Of a DNA stretch of 64,000 nucleotides, positions 9,017 to 18,968 are shown piece by piece. The notes under the pieces were generated by a model that made no database searches, was not told the DNA's origin, and saw only the letters and a list, made by a program, of their open reading frames with translations. The stretch's first letter is position 1, and the number at the start of each line of letters is the position of its first letter. The translations under genes were made by a program, and so were the position numbers. The stretch is from NCBI RefSeq assembly GCF_038002345.1, contig NZ_JBBOCJ010000001.1:1426001-1490000 (forward strand), read 5' to 3'. The DNA comes from Paenibacillus sp. FSL M7-0420. Lineage in GTDB: Bacteria; Bacillota; Bacilli; Paenibacillales; Paenibacillaceae.

Positions 9017-10219
9017 ATGGATTTTCCGGTCAACATCCTGCTCGTAGACGATCATCCCGAGAATCTGCTTGCCCTTGAGGCCGTTCTCCGCGGAGAGCCT
9101 TACCGGTTGTTTCGGGCCTATTCCGGGATTGAAGCTTTACGTTGTCTGCTGGAGGAGGAATTCGCCGTCATTGTGATGGATGTGCAAATGCCGGGCATGG
9201 ACGGGCTGGAGACGGCGAGCCTTATCCGTACCCGGGAGAAGAATCATGTGGTGCCGATTATTTTCATGTCCGCGAACAGTACTACGATGGAGGATATCTT
9301 CGCCGGCTACTCTGTCGGTGCGATGGATTACATGACGAAGCCCTTCGTCCCGCAGCTGTTCAAGTCCAAAATTGAGGGTTACGTCAGCATGTATGAAGCG
9401 AATAAGAAGCTGCAGCTCCAGAGCGAGATGCTGAAGCAGCAGGCCCGGCAGCTGGAGAAGACGAATCAGGAGCTGAGGGAAGCCAAGGAAGCCGCAGAAA
9501 TTGCCTCCAAGGTGAAATCGGAGTTCCTGGCGATGATGAGCCATGAAATCCGCACGCCGCTGAACGGGATCATCGGGATGTCTGATCTGCTGCTCGCCTC
9601 GGATCTGCCGGAGGAATATTGTGAGATGGCGGGGATTATCCATACAAGCAGCAATGCCCTTCTGTCGGTGATCAATCCCATTCTCGATTATTCCAAGCTG
9701 GAATCCGGGAAGCTGGTGGTGGAAGCGGCGCCGTTCTCCCTGCAAGACTGCCTGAGCGAGACAGTTGCTCTATTCACCGCGAGGACCCGTGAGCGGAAGC
9801 TTGATATGGTGGTGGAGATTGATCCTGCTGTGCCGCCTGATCTGGTGGGAGATGTGAACCGCCTCCGCCAGGTACTGAATAATCTCGTAGGCAACGCCGT
9901 GAAGTTCACCCATGCAGGCAGTGTATACATAATGGTTAACAAGCAGGAGGGACCGGCGGAGAAGCTTACACTTGAATTCACAATCAGAGACACAGGGATC
10001 GGGATTCCCCCGGATAAAATCGGCGAGCTGTTCCAGCCCTTCTCCCAGCTCGACGCCTCTACCACACGCAGGTTCGAAGGTACGGGACTTGGCTTATCGA
10101 TCAGCAAAGCTCTGGTGGAGCTGATGGGCGGAAGTATCCGGGTGGAGCCGTCGGATGAACCCGGGGCTACGTTTGTTTTTACAATTGTCGTTCAGGAGTA
10201 TCATGGACCGGTGGCGTAG
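9017..10219 (+). CDS. Response receiver-histidine kinase hybrid, C-terminal receiver lost
   Basis: This 400-residue soluble signalling protein has an N-terminal receiver domain (Asp55 in [10 protein letters not shown]), a coiled-coil linker of about 130-165, HisKA with His176 in [16 protein letters not shown], and a HATPase domain ([39 protein letters not shown]). The ATG at 9017 is 6 nt after AGTGAGG; the open frame runs farther upstream but without a better start. It stops shortly after the ATPase domain, and a frameshifted stump of a second receiver follows (10213-10302), so the ancestral protein was probably REC-HisKA-HATPase-REC. It lies 87 nt before the poly-HAMP kinase and may be cotranscribed. 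The signal is unknown. Confidence 0.88.
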   Translation: MDFPVNILLVDDHPENLLALEAVLRGEPYRLFRAYSGIEALRCLLEEEFAVIVMDVQMPGMDGLETASLIRTREKNHVVPIIFMSANSTTMEDIFAGYSVGAMDYMTKPFVPQLFKSKIEGYVSMYEANKKLQLQSEMLKQQARQLEKTNQELREAKEAAEIASKVKSEFLAMMSHEIRTPLNGIIGMSDLLLASDLPEEYCEMAGIIHTSSNALLSVINPILDYSKLESGKLVVEAAPFSLQDCLSETVALFTARTRERKLDMVVEIDPAVPPDLVGDVNRLRQVLNNLVGNAVKFTHAGSVYIMVNKQEGPAEKLTLEFTIRDTGIGIPPDKIGELFQPFSQLDASTTRRFEGTGLGLSISKALVELMGGSIRVEPSDEPGATFVFTIVVQEYHGPVA

Positions 10220-10302
10220 AAGATGTCATCGCCAGGCCGGTCAGGCTGGAGGCTATACAACAGGTCATGCAAAAATACGTGCTGAATAAGGGGCAGGGTT
10301 GA
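10213..10302 (+). pseudogene. Remnant of a receiver-domain C-terminus
   Basis: In the frame one base behind the upstream kinase, codons from 10213 to the TGA at 10300-10302 read [19 protein letters not shown] and onward to a stop. This matches the end of a CheY-like domain (G-x-x-D-x-I-x-K-P-V then helix 5), for example [10 protein letters not shown] in the neighbouring kinase. No start codon or ribosome site serves it. It appears to be what remains after a deletion removed most of the second receiver domain. Confidence 0.6.
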
Positions 10303-10306
10303 TACT

Positions 10307-13300
10307 ATGAGCGATGACAACCAAATTAAAGAAAACCAGGGCGATGGAATAGACGCCGGTGAACTGCTGAGCGCCTTGATGGCGATGAAGAAGGGCAATT
10401 TCTCCCACCGGATGCCGTATGACCGGACGGGAATCGCCGGTAAGGTAGCGGATACGTTCAACGAGATTATGGATATTCAGGAGAGCCTGGTGAACGAGGT
10501 TCAGACGGTGGCCAGAGTGGTCGGCAAGGAAGGGAATCTGTCCAGGCGGTTCGTGCAAAAGAATCTGGGCGGGTCCTGGGAGACGGTGACCGATTCCTTG
10601 AACGGACTGGTGATTGACCTGATTCAGCCGACCAGCGAGATGGTCCGGGTCATTAACGCCGTAGCCAAGGGCGATCTGTCCCAGCAGGTGGAGCTGGCGA
10701 TTGAAGGACGGCCGCTTACCGGCGAGTTCCAGCGAACGGCAAGCAATATCAATATGATGGTGAATCAGCTCAGCACGTTCGCCTCTGAAGTTACACGCGT
10801 AGCGCGTGAGGTGGGTACCGAAGGTATTTTGGGCGGACAGGCTGATGTGAAGGGGGTCTCCGGCACCTGGAAGGATCTGACCGATAGCGTCAATTATATG
10901 GCGACGAATCTTACGGATCAGGTGCGCAATATCGCGGCGGTGACCACGGCCGTAGCGAACGGCGATCTGTCGAAGCAGATTACGGTCAATGCACGGGGCG
11001 AAATCATGGAGCTGAAGAATACGATCAACACGATGGTGGACCAGCTCTCCATGTTTGCCTCTGAGGTGACCCGGGTGGCGCGCGAGGTCGGGACCGAAGG
11101 CAAGCTCGGCGGACAGGCCGATGTGAAGGATGTCTCAGGCACCTGGCGGGATTTGACCGAGAGCGTCAATTACATGGCGTCCAACCTGACGAACCAGGTG
11201 CGGAATATCGCGGTCGTGACCACGGCGGTAGCCAACGGCGATCTGTCGAAGAAGATTACCGCCGATGTGCAGGGTGAAATTCTGGAGCTGAAGAACACGA
11301 TCAATATCATGGTGGATCAGTTATCGACCTTTGCTTCCGAGGTGACCCGGATGGCGCGCGAGGTCGGTACGGAAGGCATTCTTGGCGGGCAGGCTGACGT
11401 TAAGGGCGTGTCCGGCACCTGGCGGGATTTAACCGAAAGCGTCAACTATATGGCGTCCAACTTAACGAATCAGGTGCGCAATATCGCGGAAGTGACCACG
11501 GCGGTAGCCAAGGGCGACTTGTCGAAGACGATTACCGTCGATGCGAAGGGCGAGATTCTGGAGCTGAAAAGCACCATTAACATCATGGTGGACCAGCTCA
11601 GCAACTTCGCCTCCGAGGTCACGCGTGTGGCGCGCGAGGTATCTACGGAAGGGATTCTCGGCGGACAGGCCGATGTGAAGGGGGTCTCCGGGACCTGGAA
11701 GGATCTGACCGACAGCGTGAACTTCATGGCGGGCACGCTGACGGATCAGGTGCGCAATATCGCCGAAGTAACGACAGCCGTGGCGAAGGGGGATCTGTCG
11801 AAGCAGATTACGGTGAATGCGACCGGCGAGATTCTGGAGCTGAAGAACACCATTAACACCATGGTGGAGCAGCTGTCGATCTTCGCCTCCGAGGTAACGC
11901 GCGTGGCGCGTGAGGTCGGCACTGAAGGGATGCTGGGCGGACAGGCGCAGGTGAAGGGCGTAGCCGGGACCTGGCGCGATTTGACCGAGAGCGTGAACTA
12001 TATGGCGTCTAACCTGACGAATCAGGTGCGCAACATCGCGGTGGTAACGACAGCGGTGGCGAACGGGGATCTGTCCAAGAAAATCACTGCGGATGTACAG
12101 GGTGAGATTCTGGAACTGAAGAACACGATCAATACGATGGTGGACCAGCTCTCCATGTTCTCCTCCGAGGTAACGCGTGTAGCGCGCGAGGTCGGTACAG
12201 ACGGCAAGCTCGGCGGCCAGGCGCAGGTGAAGGGAGTCGGCGGCACCTGGAAGGACTTGACCGAAGGCGTAAATAACATGGCCCGCAATCTGACGGACCA
12301 GGTGCGTAATATTGCAGATGTGACCACGGCGGTAGCCAAGGGCGACCTGTCCAAGAAGATCACCGTAGACGTCAAGGGCGAGATTCTGGAGCTGAAAAAT
12401 ACGATCAACACGATGGTGGACCAGCTCTCCATCTTCGCCTCCGAGGTGACGCGTGTAGCGCGCGAGGTAGGCACTGATGGCAAGCTTGGCGCGCAGGCCG
12501 AGGTGAAGGATGTCTCCGGCACCTGGAAGGATCTGACCGATACGGTGAACTTCATGGCGAGCAACCTGACGATTCAGATGCGCAATATTGCCGGTGTAAC
12601 GACGGCGGTCGCGAACGGGGATCTGTCCAAGAAGATTACGGTGGATGTCAAAGGCGAATTGCTGGAGCTGAAGAACACGATCAATACGATGGTGGATCAG
12701 CTGAATTCGTTCGCCTCCGAGGTGACGCGTGTAGCGAGCGAGGTCGGCACGGACGGGAAGCTGGGCGGACAGGCCCAGGTGCGCGGTGTCGGGGGCATCT
12801 GGAAGGATCTGACTGACAACGTGAATATCATGGCCACCAATCTGACCGATCAGGTGCGGGGAATCGCCAAGGTCGTGACGGCAGTGGCGAACGGTAACCT
12901 GAAGCAGAAGCTGACGGTTGAGGCTAAGGGCGAGATTGCCGAGCTGACGGATACGATAAATAACATGATCGAGACGCTGGCCACCTTCGCTGATCAGGTG
13001 ACTACCGTGGCCCGCGAGGTTGGAGCTGAAGGGAAGCTGGGCGGGCAGGCCAGCGTGCCGGGGGCTGCGGGCACCTGGCGTGATCTGACCGACAACGTCA
13101 ATTACATGGCGAGTACGCTGACCACACAGGTGCGGGCAATCACCAATGTGGCGACAGCAGTGACCAACGGCGATCTGTCACGGGCGATTGATGTGTCCGC
13201 CTCCGGGGAGGTTGCCACGCTCAAGGATAACATCAACGAGATGATCCGTAATCTGAAGGAGACGACCCGCATCAACACCGAGCAGGACTGGCTGAAGACC

Positions 13301-16015
13301 AATCTGGCCAAGTTCTCGCGGATGCTCCAGGGGCAGCGTGATCTGTATGCAGTCAGCCGGATGATCCTGTCCGAGCTGGCTCCGCTGGTATCGATGCAGC
13401 ATGGCGTCTTCTACATTAATGAACCCTCCGGCGGGGAAGCGGTGCTGAAGCTGTTCGCCAGCTATGCGTATCAGAACCGCAAGCATCTGGCGAATGAATT
13501 CCGGGCGGGGCAGGGGCTGGTCGGCCAGTGCCTGATTGAGAAGCAGCGGATTCTATTAACCAACGTTCCGGGCGACTATGTCATGATCTCGTCCGCACTG
13601 GGAGAAGCGACGCCGCTTAATATCATTCTGCTGCCGATCATCTTCGAGGATCAGGTGTTGGCGATTCTGGAACTGGCGACCTTCCGGCCTTATAGCGATA
13701 TCGACATCGCCTTCCTGGATCAGCTTACTGAATCCATCGGCAGTGTAATTAACACGATGCAGGCGAACCAGCGTACGGAGGAGCTGCTGATCCAGTCCCA
13801 GTCGCTCACCGAGGAGCTGCAGAAGCAGCAGCTGGAGCTGCGGAGCACGAATGACGAGCTGGAGGATAAGGCGAAGCTGCTCGTACTCCAGAAGGCAGAG
13901 GTGGAGAGCAAGAACCATGAGGTGGAGGTGGCCAAGCGTTACCTGGAGGAGAAGGCGGAGCAGCTTGCCCTGACCTCCAAGTACAAATCCGAATTCCTGG
14001 CCAACATGTCCCATGAGCTGCGCACTCCGCTCAATTCCTTGCTGCTCCTGGCAGAACAGCTGGCCGAGAATCCGGATGAGAATCTGCATGAGCTGCAGGT
14101 GAAGTTCGCCAAGACGATTCAGGATTCCGGGCTGGAGCTGCTGAACCTGATTAATGATATCCTCGATCTGTCCAAAATCGAATCCGGCACAATCACGCCG
14201 GATTTCAGCGAAGTCTCGCTGGCGGAGCTGACGGACGGGCTGGACCGTTCTTTCCGCCATATGGTGGATGCCAAGAAGCTCGACTACCGGATCAAGATTG
14301 ATCCCGGTGTACCGGCCAGCATCGCTACGGATTCCAAGCGTCTGCTGCAAATCCTGAAGAACCTCCTGTCGAACGCCTTCAAGTTCACCGAGCAGGGACA
14401 GATTATGCTGCAGATCCGCAAAGCGGCCGACGGGTGGCACCCGGATAAGGAGTCGCTTGAGCGGGCGGCAACGGTCATCTGCTTCTCGGTAAGTGATACG
14501 GGAATCGGCATTCCGGCGGAGAAGCAGCAGATTATCTTCGAAGCGTTCCAGCAGGCGGACGGCAGTACGAACCGGGAATATGGCGGAACGGGTCTCGGTC
14601 TGGCCATCTCCCGCGAGATCGCCGAGATGCTCGGCGGAGAGATTAGCCTGTACAGCGAAGTGGGCAAGGGAAGCGTATTTAACCTGTACCTGCCGACAGA
14701 TGCGGAATTCACTGAACCGGAGCCTCCGAAGGCTCATGTTCCGGAGGTCATTGACATTACCCCGGCCAAACGCAGAAGCAGCCTTGTCAAGCCGGAAGAG
14801 GAGCCCTTCGCGGATGACCGCGATGGGATTGAACCGGGAGACCGGGTGTTCCTGATCGTTGAGGATGACCAGAAGTTCAACGAGATCATTCTGGGGATGC
14901 TCCACAAAAAAGGAATTAAAGCGGTTATCGCCACCAGCGGCTGGGATGTCCTGGAGCTGGTTCAGAAATACCAGCCGTCGGCCATCACGCTGGATCTGCA
15001 TCTTGGCGGAGATACGGACGGCTGGCTGGTGCTTCAGCAGCTCAAGAACGATATCGGGGTAAGGCATATTCCGGTCTGCGTAATGACCGTGGATGAAGAC
15101 GAGGTGCAGCTGCTGCAGAAGGGGGCTTACGACTATTTCCGCAAGCCCGTGACCAATGAGGAGCTGGAGAATGCGCTGGACCGGCTGAACCGGTTCGCGG
15201 ATCACACCACGGCTAATCTGCTGGTCGCCGTCCAGGATGAACAGGAGCGCAAGCATATAGCCGAGCTGCTGGACAATCCGGATCTTACACTCACTCTTGT
15301 AGAGACCGGGCGCAAAGCCTTGAACCAGTTGAACAGCAAGACGTTCGATGCGATCGTGCTGGACAGCAGCCTGGCAGATATGAATCTGATCCGCTTCCTC
15401 CGGGAGATGTACAAGAACGCCAGGAACAAGAGAATTCCCGTGCTGGTGCAGATGAACCGGAAGCTGACGCCGGAGGAAGAAACCGAATGGGATGAGCTGG
15501 CCAAGATGGCGGTGCTCAAAGAGGTGAAATCAGATGCCCAGCTGATTGATGAATCGACGCTCGCCCTGCACCGCAAGGCAGAGAATCTGCCGCCGCTCTC
15601 CAGAGAGAAGCTGGTGAAGCTGTATCAATCGGATGAGATGATCGAGTATAAAAAGGTGCTTGTCGTGGATGATGATATCCGCAACATCTTTGCGCTTACC
15701 TCTATTCTGGAGCGTCATCAGATGAAGGTGATCCCTGCGGAGAATGGCCAGGATGCGATCACGCTGCTGGAGCAGACGCCGGATATCGGAATTGTCCTGA
15801 TGGACATCATGATGCCGGGAATGGACGGCTACGAAACAACCCGGGCGATCCGGGAGAAGCCGGAATGGAGGGACCTCCCGATTCTTGCGCTTACCGCCAA
15901 GGCGATGAAGGGGGACCGGGAGCTGTGCCTGGAAGCAGGCTGCTCCGATTATATTACCAAGCCGGTGAACAGCGGACAGCTGTTATCGATGATGCGTACC
16001 TGGCTGGACAAATAG
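10307..16015 (+). CDS. Giant soluble poly-HAMP hybrid histidine kinase with GAF and three receivers
   Basis: This 1,902-residue cytosolic kinase has no membrane segment. Residues of about 10-985 are a tandem array of HAMP modules in roughly 92-residue units, each containing a canonical and a divergent HAMP (for example QVRNIAxVTTAVAxGDLSK and [19 protein letters not shown]). A GAF domain (about 1020-1150) and a coiled coil follow. HisKA has His1236 in [16 protein letters not shown], then comes a HATPase domain ([28 protein letters not shown]). Receiver 1 has Asp1563, receiver 2 is degenerate (Asp1686 but no clear KP motif), and receiver 3 is canonical (Asp1833). The layout resembles fungal group III osmosensing kinases, which are also soluble poly-HAMP proteins, but with more repeats. 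The input signal is unknown. It follows the truncated kinase and ends at a strong terminator. Confidence 0.92.
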   Translation: MSDDNQIKENQGDGIDAGELLSALMAMKKGNFSHRMPYDRTGIAGKVADTFNEIMDIQESLVNEVQTVARVVGKEGNLSRRFVQKNLGGSWETVTDSLNGLVIDLIQPTSEMVRVINAVAKGDLSQQVELAIEGRPLTGEFQRTASNINMMVNQLSTFASEVTRVAREVGTEGILGGQADVKGVSGTWKDLTDSVNYMATNLTDQVRNIAAVTTAVANGDLSKQITVNARGEIMELKNTINTMVDQLSMFASEVTRVAREVGTEGKLGGQADVKDVSGTWRDLTESVNYMASNLTNQVRNIAVVTTAVANGDLSKKITADVQGEILELKNTINIMVDQLSTFASEVTRMAREVGTEGILGGQADVKGVSGTWRDLTESVNYMASNLTNQVRNIAEVTTAVAKGDLSKTITVDAKGEILELKSTINIMVDQLSNFASEVTRVAREVSTEGILGGQADVKGVSGTWKDLTDSVNFMAGTLTDQVRNIAEVTTAVAKGDLSKQITVNATGEILELKNTINTMVEQLSIFASEVTRVAREVGTEGMLGGQAQVKGVAGTWRDLTESVNYMASNLTNQVRNIAVVTTAVANGDLSKKITADVQGEILELKNTINTMVDQLSMFSSEVTRVAREVGTDGKLGGQAQVKGVGGTWKDLTEGVNNMARNLTDQVRNIADVTTAVAKGDLSKKITVDVKGEILELKNTINTMVDQLSIFASEVTRVAREVGTDGKLGAQAEVKDVSGTWKDLTDTVNFMASNLTIQMRNIAGVTTAVANGDLSKKITVDVKGELLELKNTINTMVDQLNSFASEVTRVASEVGTDGKLGGQAQVRGVGGIWKDLTDNVNIMATNLTDQVRGIAKVVTAVANGNLKQKLTVEAKGEIAELTDTINNMIETLATFADQVTTVAREVGAEGKLGGQASVPGAAGTWRDLTDNVNYMASTLTTQVRAITNVATAVTNGDLSRAIDVSASGEVATLKDNINEMIRNLKETTRINTEQDWLKTNLAKFSRMLQGQRDLYAVSRMILSELAPLVSMQHGVFYINEPSGGEAVLKLFASYAYQNRKHLANEFRAGQGLVGQCLIEKQRILLTNVPGDYVMISSALGEATPLNIILLPIIFEDQVLAILELATFRPYSDIDIAFLDQLTESIGSVINTMQANQRTEELLIQSQSLTEELQKQQLELRSTNDELEDKAKLLVLQKAEVESKNHEVEVAKRYLEEKAEQLALTSKYKSEFLANMSHELRTPLNSLLLLAEQLAENPDENLHELQVKFAKTIQDSGLELLNLINDILDLSKIESGTITPDFSEVSLAELTDGLDRSFRHMVDAKKLDYRIKIDPGVPASIATDSKRLLQILKNLLSNAFKFTEQGQIMLQIRKAADGWHPDKESLERAATVICFSVSDTGIGIPAEKQQIIFEAFQQADGSTNREYGGTGLGLAISREIAEMLGGEISLYSEVGKGSVFNLYLPTDAEFTEPEPPKAHVPEVIDITPAKRRSSLVKPEEEPFADDRDGIEPGDRVFLIVEDDQKFNEIILGMLHKKGIKAVIATSGWDVLELVQKYQPSAITLDLHLGGDTDGWLVLQQLKNDIGVRHIPVCVMTVDEDEVQLLQKGAYDYFRKPVTNEELENALDRLNRFADHTTANLLVAVQDEQERKHIAELLDNPDLTLTLVETGRKALNQLNSKTFDAIVLDSSLADMNLIRFLREMYKNARNKRIPVLVQMNRKLTPEEETEWDELAKMAVLKEVKSDAQLIDESTLALHRKAENLPPLSREKLVKLYQSDEMIEYKKVLVVDDDIRNIFALTSILERHQMKVIPAENGQDAITLLEQTPDIGIVLMDIMMPGMDGYETTRAIREKPEWRDLPILALTAKAMKGDRELCLEAGCSDYITKPVNSGQLLSMMRTWLDK
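10643..13260 (+). repeat. Tandem 276-bp coding repeats (HAMP array)
   Basis: About nine copies of a 276-bp unit (92 codons) can be aligned in phase, with QVRNIA-type codons recurring at about 10918, 11194 and so on to about 13126; two more divergent copies precede them. Several units are nearly identical in protein sequence, so unequal recombination could change copy number. Confidence 0.85.
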
Positions 16016-16050
16016 GACAGAACGTATAGGACAGGACTATGCAGACAGGA

Positions 16051-16105
16051 ACAGGAGCCAACCCCTTAGCCGCGATCAGGCGGTTAGGGCTGGCTCCTGT
16101 TTTTT
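16051..16105 (+). terminator. Intrinsic terminator after the poly-HAMP kinase
   Basis: ACAGGAGCCA (16051-16060) pairs with TGGCTCCTGT (16091-16100), with further imperfect inner pairing, followed by a run of six T. It lies between the convergent kinase and LacI genes. Confidence 0.85.
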
Positions 16106-16127
16106 GCGTATAAGCGGTTAATGCAGC

Positions 16128-17174
16128 TTACTGATCCGCAGAGGGTTCGAGCCGCCGGCAGGAAGCTCTCTCAATCAAGAGGGTGTCGACTTTGACCTTG
16201 GTGCTGACTGTAGACTGCCGGTGAAGAGAAGCGGTGAACAGCTCCACGGCCCATGCAGCCATCTGTTCTTTCTCCACATGAACGGTGGTCAGCTCCGGGG
16301 TTACAATCTGTGATTCATTGATATTATCGAAGCCGATGACGGATACATCCTCGGGGATGGAGAAGCCCAGCTCGCTGAGCGCCTTGATCGCGCTGATGGC
16401 GATGTAGTCACATTCACAGAAGAAGGCGGTGGGAAAAGGCTGTCCGCTGTCCTTCAGCCGCTGCAGCTTGTCCCGTAACGGTCCCTGGGAGGAAAATAAA
16501 GTCGGCGGCACCGCCAGCAGGCTGCTCCGGGGGATCTCCACCTGCGCCTCTGCCATGGCGTCCATGAACCCGCGCTGCCGTTCCCCGAAGTTATGAATCC
16601 GCTCCTCGGATGCGATATAACCGATGCTCCGGTGCCCGTGGCCGGTCAGATAGGTGCCTGCCTGATAAGCCCCCATATAATTATTGATCTCGACAAAATG
16701 GACAGGCAGCGCATCGAAGCAGGTGTCCAGCACGATCAAGCCGGGCAGCTTGTCCGCGATATCGGCTATTCTGGCCGCATCCAGGCTGGTGCCGAGCAGA
16801 ATCACGCCGCTGGCGGGCTCCTCCATCACGGATTGAATGCCCTGCTCATAGTGCTTTTCTTCAATCGCGGAGAACATCAGACTGTAGCCCCCCATCCGGC
16901 AGCGCTCCTCGATATGATGAATCAGCTCCCGGAAGAAGGGCTGCTGATAGTACTCCTGATGGACCAGTCCGGCATTGGTGAACACCAGGAACCGCAGGGT
17001 GGTGGGGTTCGCCTCAGCGGCTGCTGCTCTTCCCCTGCCTGTATATCCGTAGGTCTCCGCCAGGCGCAGGATTCGCCCGCGTGTCTCCGGCCCGACCCCC
17101 GGCTTCCCGTTCAGCGCCAGCGAGACGGCCCCTTTGGAGACCCCGGCCAGCCGGGCAAGCTCCTCCATATTCAA
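16128..17174 (-). CDS. LacI-family transcriptional regulator
   Basis: This is a LacI/GalR-type repressor of about 348 residues. The N-terminal helix-turn-helix MEELARLAGVSKGAVSLALNGKPGV is intact, followed by a periplasmic-binding-protein-like sensor (GVILLGTSLD, VIGFDNINESQIVTPELTTVHV). GGAGGT is 7 nt before a TTG at 17174; an ATG at 17189 overlaps that ribosome site and an ATG at 17168 is farther away, so I favour the TTG. It is divergent from the glycosidase/oxidoreductase operon, its likely target. Repeated GTTTAG sequences in the intergenic gap are candidate operators. The effector sugar is unknown. Confidence 0.88.
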   Translation of the reverse strand: MNMEELARLAGVSKGAVSLALNGKPGVGPETRGRILRLAETYGYTGRGRAAAAEANPTTLRFLVFTNAGLVHQEYYQQPFFRELIHHIEERCRMGGYSLMFSAIEEKHYEQGIQSVMEEPASGVILLGTSLDAARIADIADKLPGLIVLDTCFDALPVHFVEINNYMGAYQAGTYLTGHGHRSIGYIASEERIHNFGERQRGFMDAMAEAQVEIPRSSLLAVPPTLFSSQGPLRDKLQRLKDSGQPFPTAFFCECDYIAISAIKALSELGFSIPEDVSVIGFDNINESQIVTPELTTVHVEKEQMAAWAVELFTASLHRQSTVSTKVKVDTLLIERASCRRLEPSADQ

Positions 17175-17210
17175 TGACAAGACCTCCATTCAGCATCGTA
17201 GCTTAAGTAT

Positions 17211-17381
17211 GTTTAGTGTAAGGGAAGGTGGTGAATTTAGCAATGAAGCAGGGATTGAGTGTATCTGTTTAGTTTTGTTTAGCAATTAATAATAACATTG
17301 ACGATAATTATAAGGTGATGTAGGATGGTTTTATCATGGTCGTATAGTTATTTAATCTTATTTTGTTTAGTTATTGTTTAG
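17211..17381. promoter_or_regulatory. Promoter with repeated GTTTAG boxes
   Basis: Five exact GTTTAG hexamers lie at 17211, 17267, 17277, 17365 and 17376. The last four form two pairs with starts 10 and 11 bp apart (17267-17282 and 17365-17381). Between the pairs is a good SigA-like promoter, TTGACG (17298-17303), 17 nt, TAGGAT (17321-17326). Pairs above and below a promoter are a plausible looping-repressor arrangement for the adjacent LacI-type protein, by inference. Confidence 0.45.
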
Positions 17382-17434
17382 TTCAGTGTTACTTATTGTA
17401 TATCTTAGGATTCATACAGAAGGGAGCAGGACTT

Positions 17435-18967
17435 ATGGCTAATCCGAAGGAAGCCGGGCGGGCTGAAGCATTTCAGGGGAGGGCCTCCGTATCGGTGCCT
17501 GACCAGACTTCACAGTGGGGCGTATGTGAAATTGTATTGCACGGAGGCCCTGCCGGGGGCAATCCGTTTACGGAGGTAGCGCTGCAGGCGGAATTTTCGA
17601 TGGGAGAATGTTCGGTTCTTGTTCTGGGCTTCTATGATGGAGACGGGGTATACCGCATCCGCTTCATGCCGGAGCAGCAGGGGAAGTGGACGTTCCGGAC
17701 CAGCAGCAATGAGCCTGCGCTGCATGAGCTTGAAGGGGAACTGGAATGCACGGCTGCGGCAGGCGGGAATCACGGTCCGGTCCGGGTGCGGAATACCTTT
17801 CATTTTGCTTATGCGGACGGAACGCCCTATCTTCCTGTCGGCACGACCTGCTACGCCTGGACCCATCAGGGGGACGAAATGGAGCGCCAGACGCTGGATA
17901 CGCTGAAAGCGTCTTCTTTTAACAAAATAAGAATGTGTGTGTTCCCGAAATCCTACTCCTATAACGAGAATGAACCGGAGTACTATCCCTATGAAGGCTC
18001 GGCCCAAGCAGGCTGGGATTACAGCCGGTTCAACCCGGCATTCTTCCGGCATCTGGAGGAGCGGATTGCAGACCTTGGGGAGCTGGGCATCGAGGCTGAC
18101 CTGATTCTGTTCCACCCTTATGACCGTTGGGGCTTCGCGGATATGGGCAAGGAGGCGGATGACCGCTATCTCCGGTACCTTGTAGCCAGGCTCTCGGCTT
18201 ACCGCCATATCTGGTGGTCGCTGGCCAATGAATATGATTTTATGAGAAACAAGATGCCGGCTGATTGGGAGCGGTATGCCCACATTGTAACGTCGTATGA
18301 TCCTTACGGGCACCTGATCTCTAATCATAATGGCATTGCCTTCTATGATTTCAACCAGCCCTGGGTTACGCATTGCAGCATTCAGCGTGTAGATGCTTAC
18401 AAGACCTCCGAGAATACGGACGAATGGAGACGGCGCTGGAATAAGCCTGTCGTGATCGATGAATGTGCCTACGAGGGCAATGTCGAGCATGGCTGGGGAA
18501 ATATTACCGGGGAAGAGATGGTCCGCCGTTTCTGGGAAGGCGCGGTCCGTGGAGGATATGTCGGACATGGGGAAACCTATCTGCACCCGGAAGATAAGCT
18601 CTGGTGGGCCAAGGGCGGCCGGCTGTATGGCACGAGCCCTGAGCGGATTGCTTTTCTGCGCCGCGTGCTGGAGGAGGGGCCTTCAGAGGGGCTGAATCCG
18701 CTGCCTTCGGAGTGGGATCTGCCCAGAGCCGGGGTGGAGGATGAATATGTTCTCTATTATTTCGGGTTTAACCGGCCGCAGTTCCGCCAGTTCACGATGA
18801 ACCCGGAGATCCGCTATAAGGTGGAGCTGCTGGATACCTGGAATATGACGGTGGAGGAGCTTGCGGGCAGCTATCAGGGAACCTTCAGGGTCGATCTTCC
18901 GGGACGGACTTATATGGCGGTGAGAATGACGCGCCTGCGCGATGAGTATGACCTGGAGGCGAAATAA
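17435..18967 (+). CDS. DUF5060/DUF4038-type glycoside hydrolase
   Basis: This 510-residue enzyme has the order seen in DUF5060-DUF4038-DUF5605 proteins: an N-terminal beta-sandwich (to about 100, WGVCEIVLHGG, FTEVALQAEF), a TIM barrel beginning FAYADGTPYLPVGTTCYAW, and a C-terminal beta domain. The DUF4038 barrel is related to the GH140 apiosidase group. Candidate catalytic acids are in WWSLANEYDF and PVVIDECAYEG. There is no signal peptide, so it acts inside the cell. AGAAGGGAG precedes the ATG at 17435; the open frame extends upstream through promoter sequence, which I exclude. It heads an operon with an oxidoreductase gene 1 nt away. The substrate is unknown. Confidence 0.82.
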   Translation: MANPKEAGRAEAFQGRASVSVPDQTSQWGVCEIVLHGGPAGGNPFTEVALQAEFSMGECSVLVLGFYDGDGVYRIRFMPEQQGKWTFRTSSNEPALHELEGELECTAAAGGNHGPVRVRNTFHFAYADGTPYLPVGTTCYAWTHQGDEMERQTLDTLKASSFNKIRMCVFPKSYSYNENEPEYYPYEGSAQAGWDYSRFNPAFFRHLEERIADLGELGIEADLILFHPYDRWGFADMGKEADDRYLRYLVARLSAYRHIWWSLANEYDFMRNKMPADWERYAHIVTSYDPYGHLISNHNGIAFYDFNQPWVTHCSIQRVDAYKTSENTDEWRRRWNKPVVIDECAYEGNVEHGWGNITGEEMVRRFWEGAVRGGYVGHGETYLHPEDKLWWAKGGRLYGTSPERIAFLRRVLEEGPSEGLNPLPSEWDLPRAGVEDEYVLYYFGFNRPQFRQFTMNPEIRYKVELLDTWNMTVEELAGSYQGTFRVDLPGRTYMAVRMTRLRDEYDLEAK

Positions 18968-18968
18968 G

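Noticed and set aside
10643..13260. Periodic 276-bp units as a noncoding satellite or CRISPR-like array
   Set aside because: The units are fully coding and in frame, representing HAMP domains.
13556..15256. Long open frame (566 codons) antisense to the giant kinase
   Set aside because: It mirrors a GC-rich coding strand, has a composition typical of antisense frames (Leu, Gln and Arg rich), no ribosome site and no recognisable domain.
17363..17434. N-terminal extension of the DUF5060/DUF4038 protein with a hydrophobic stretch that could pass for a signal peptide
   Set aside because: It has no ribosome site, covers GTTTAG boxes and follows the promoter closely; the ATG at 17435 has a good site and the homologous domain starts after it.
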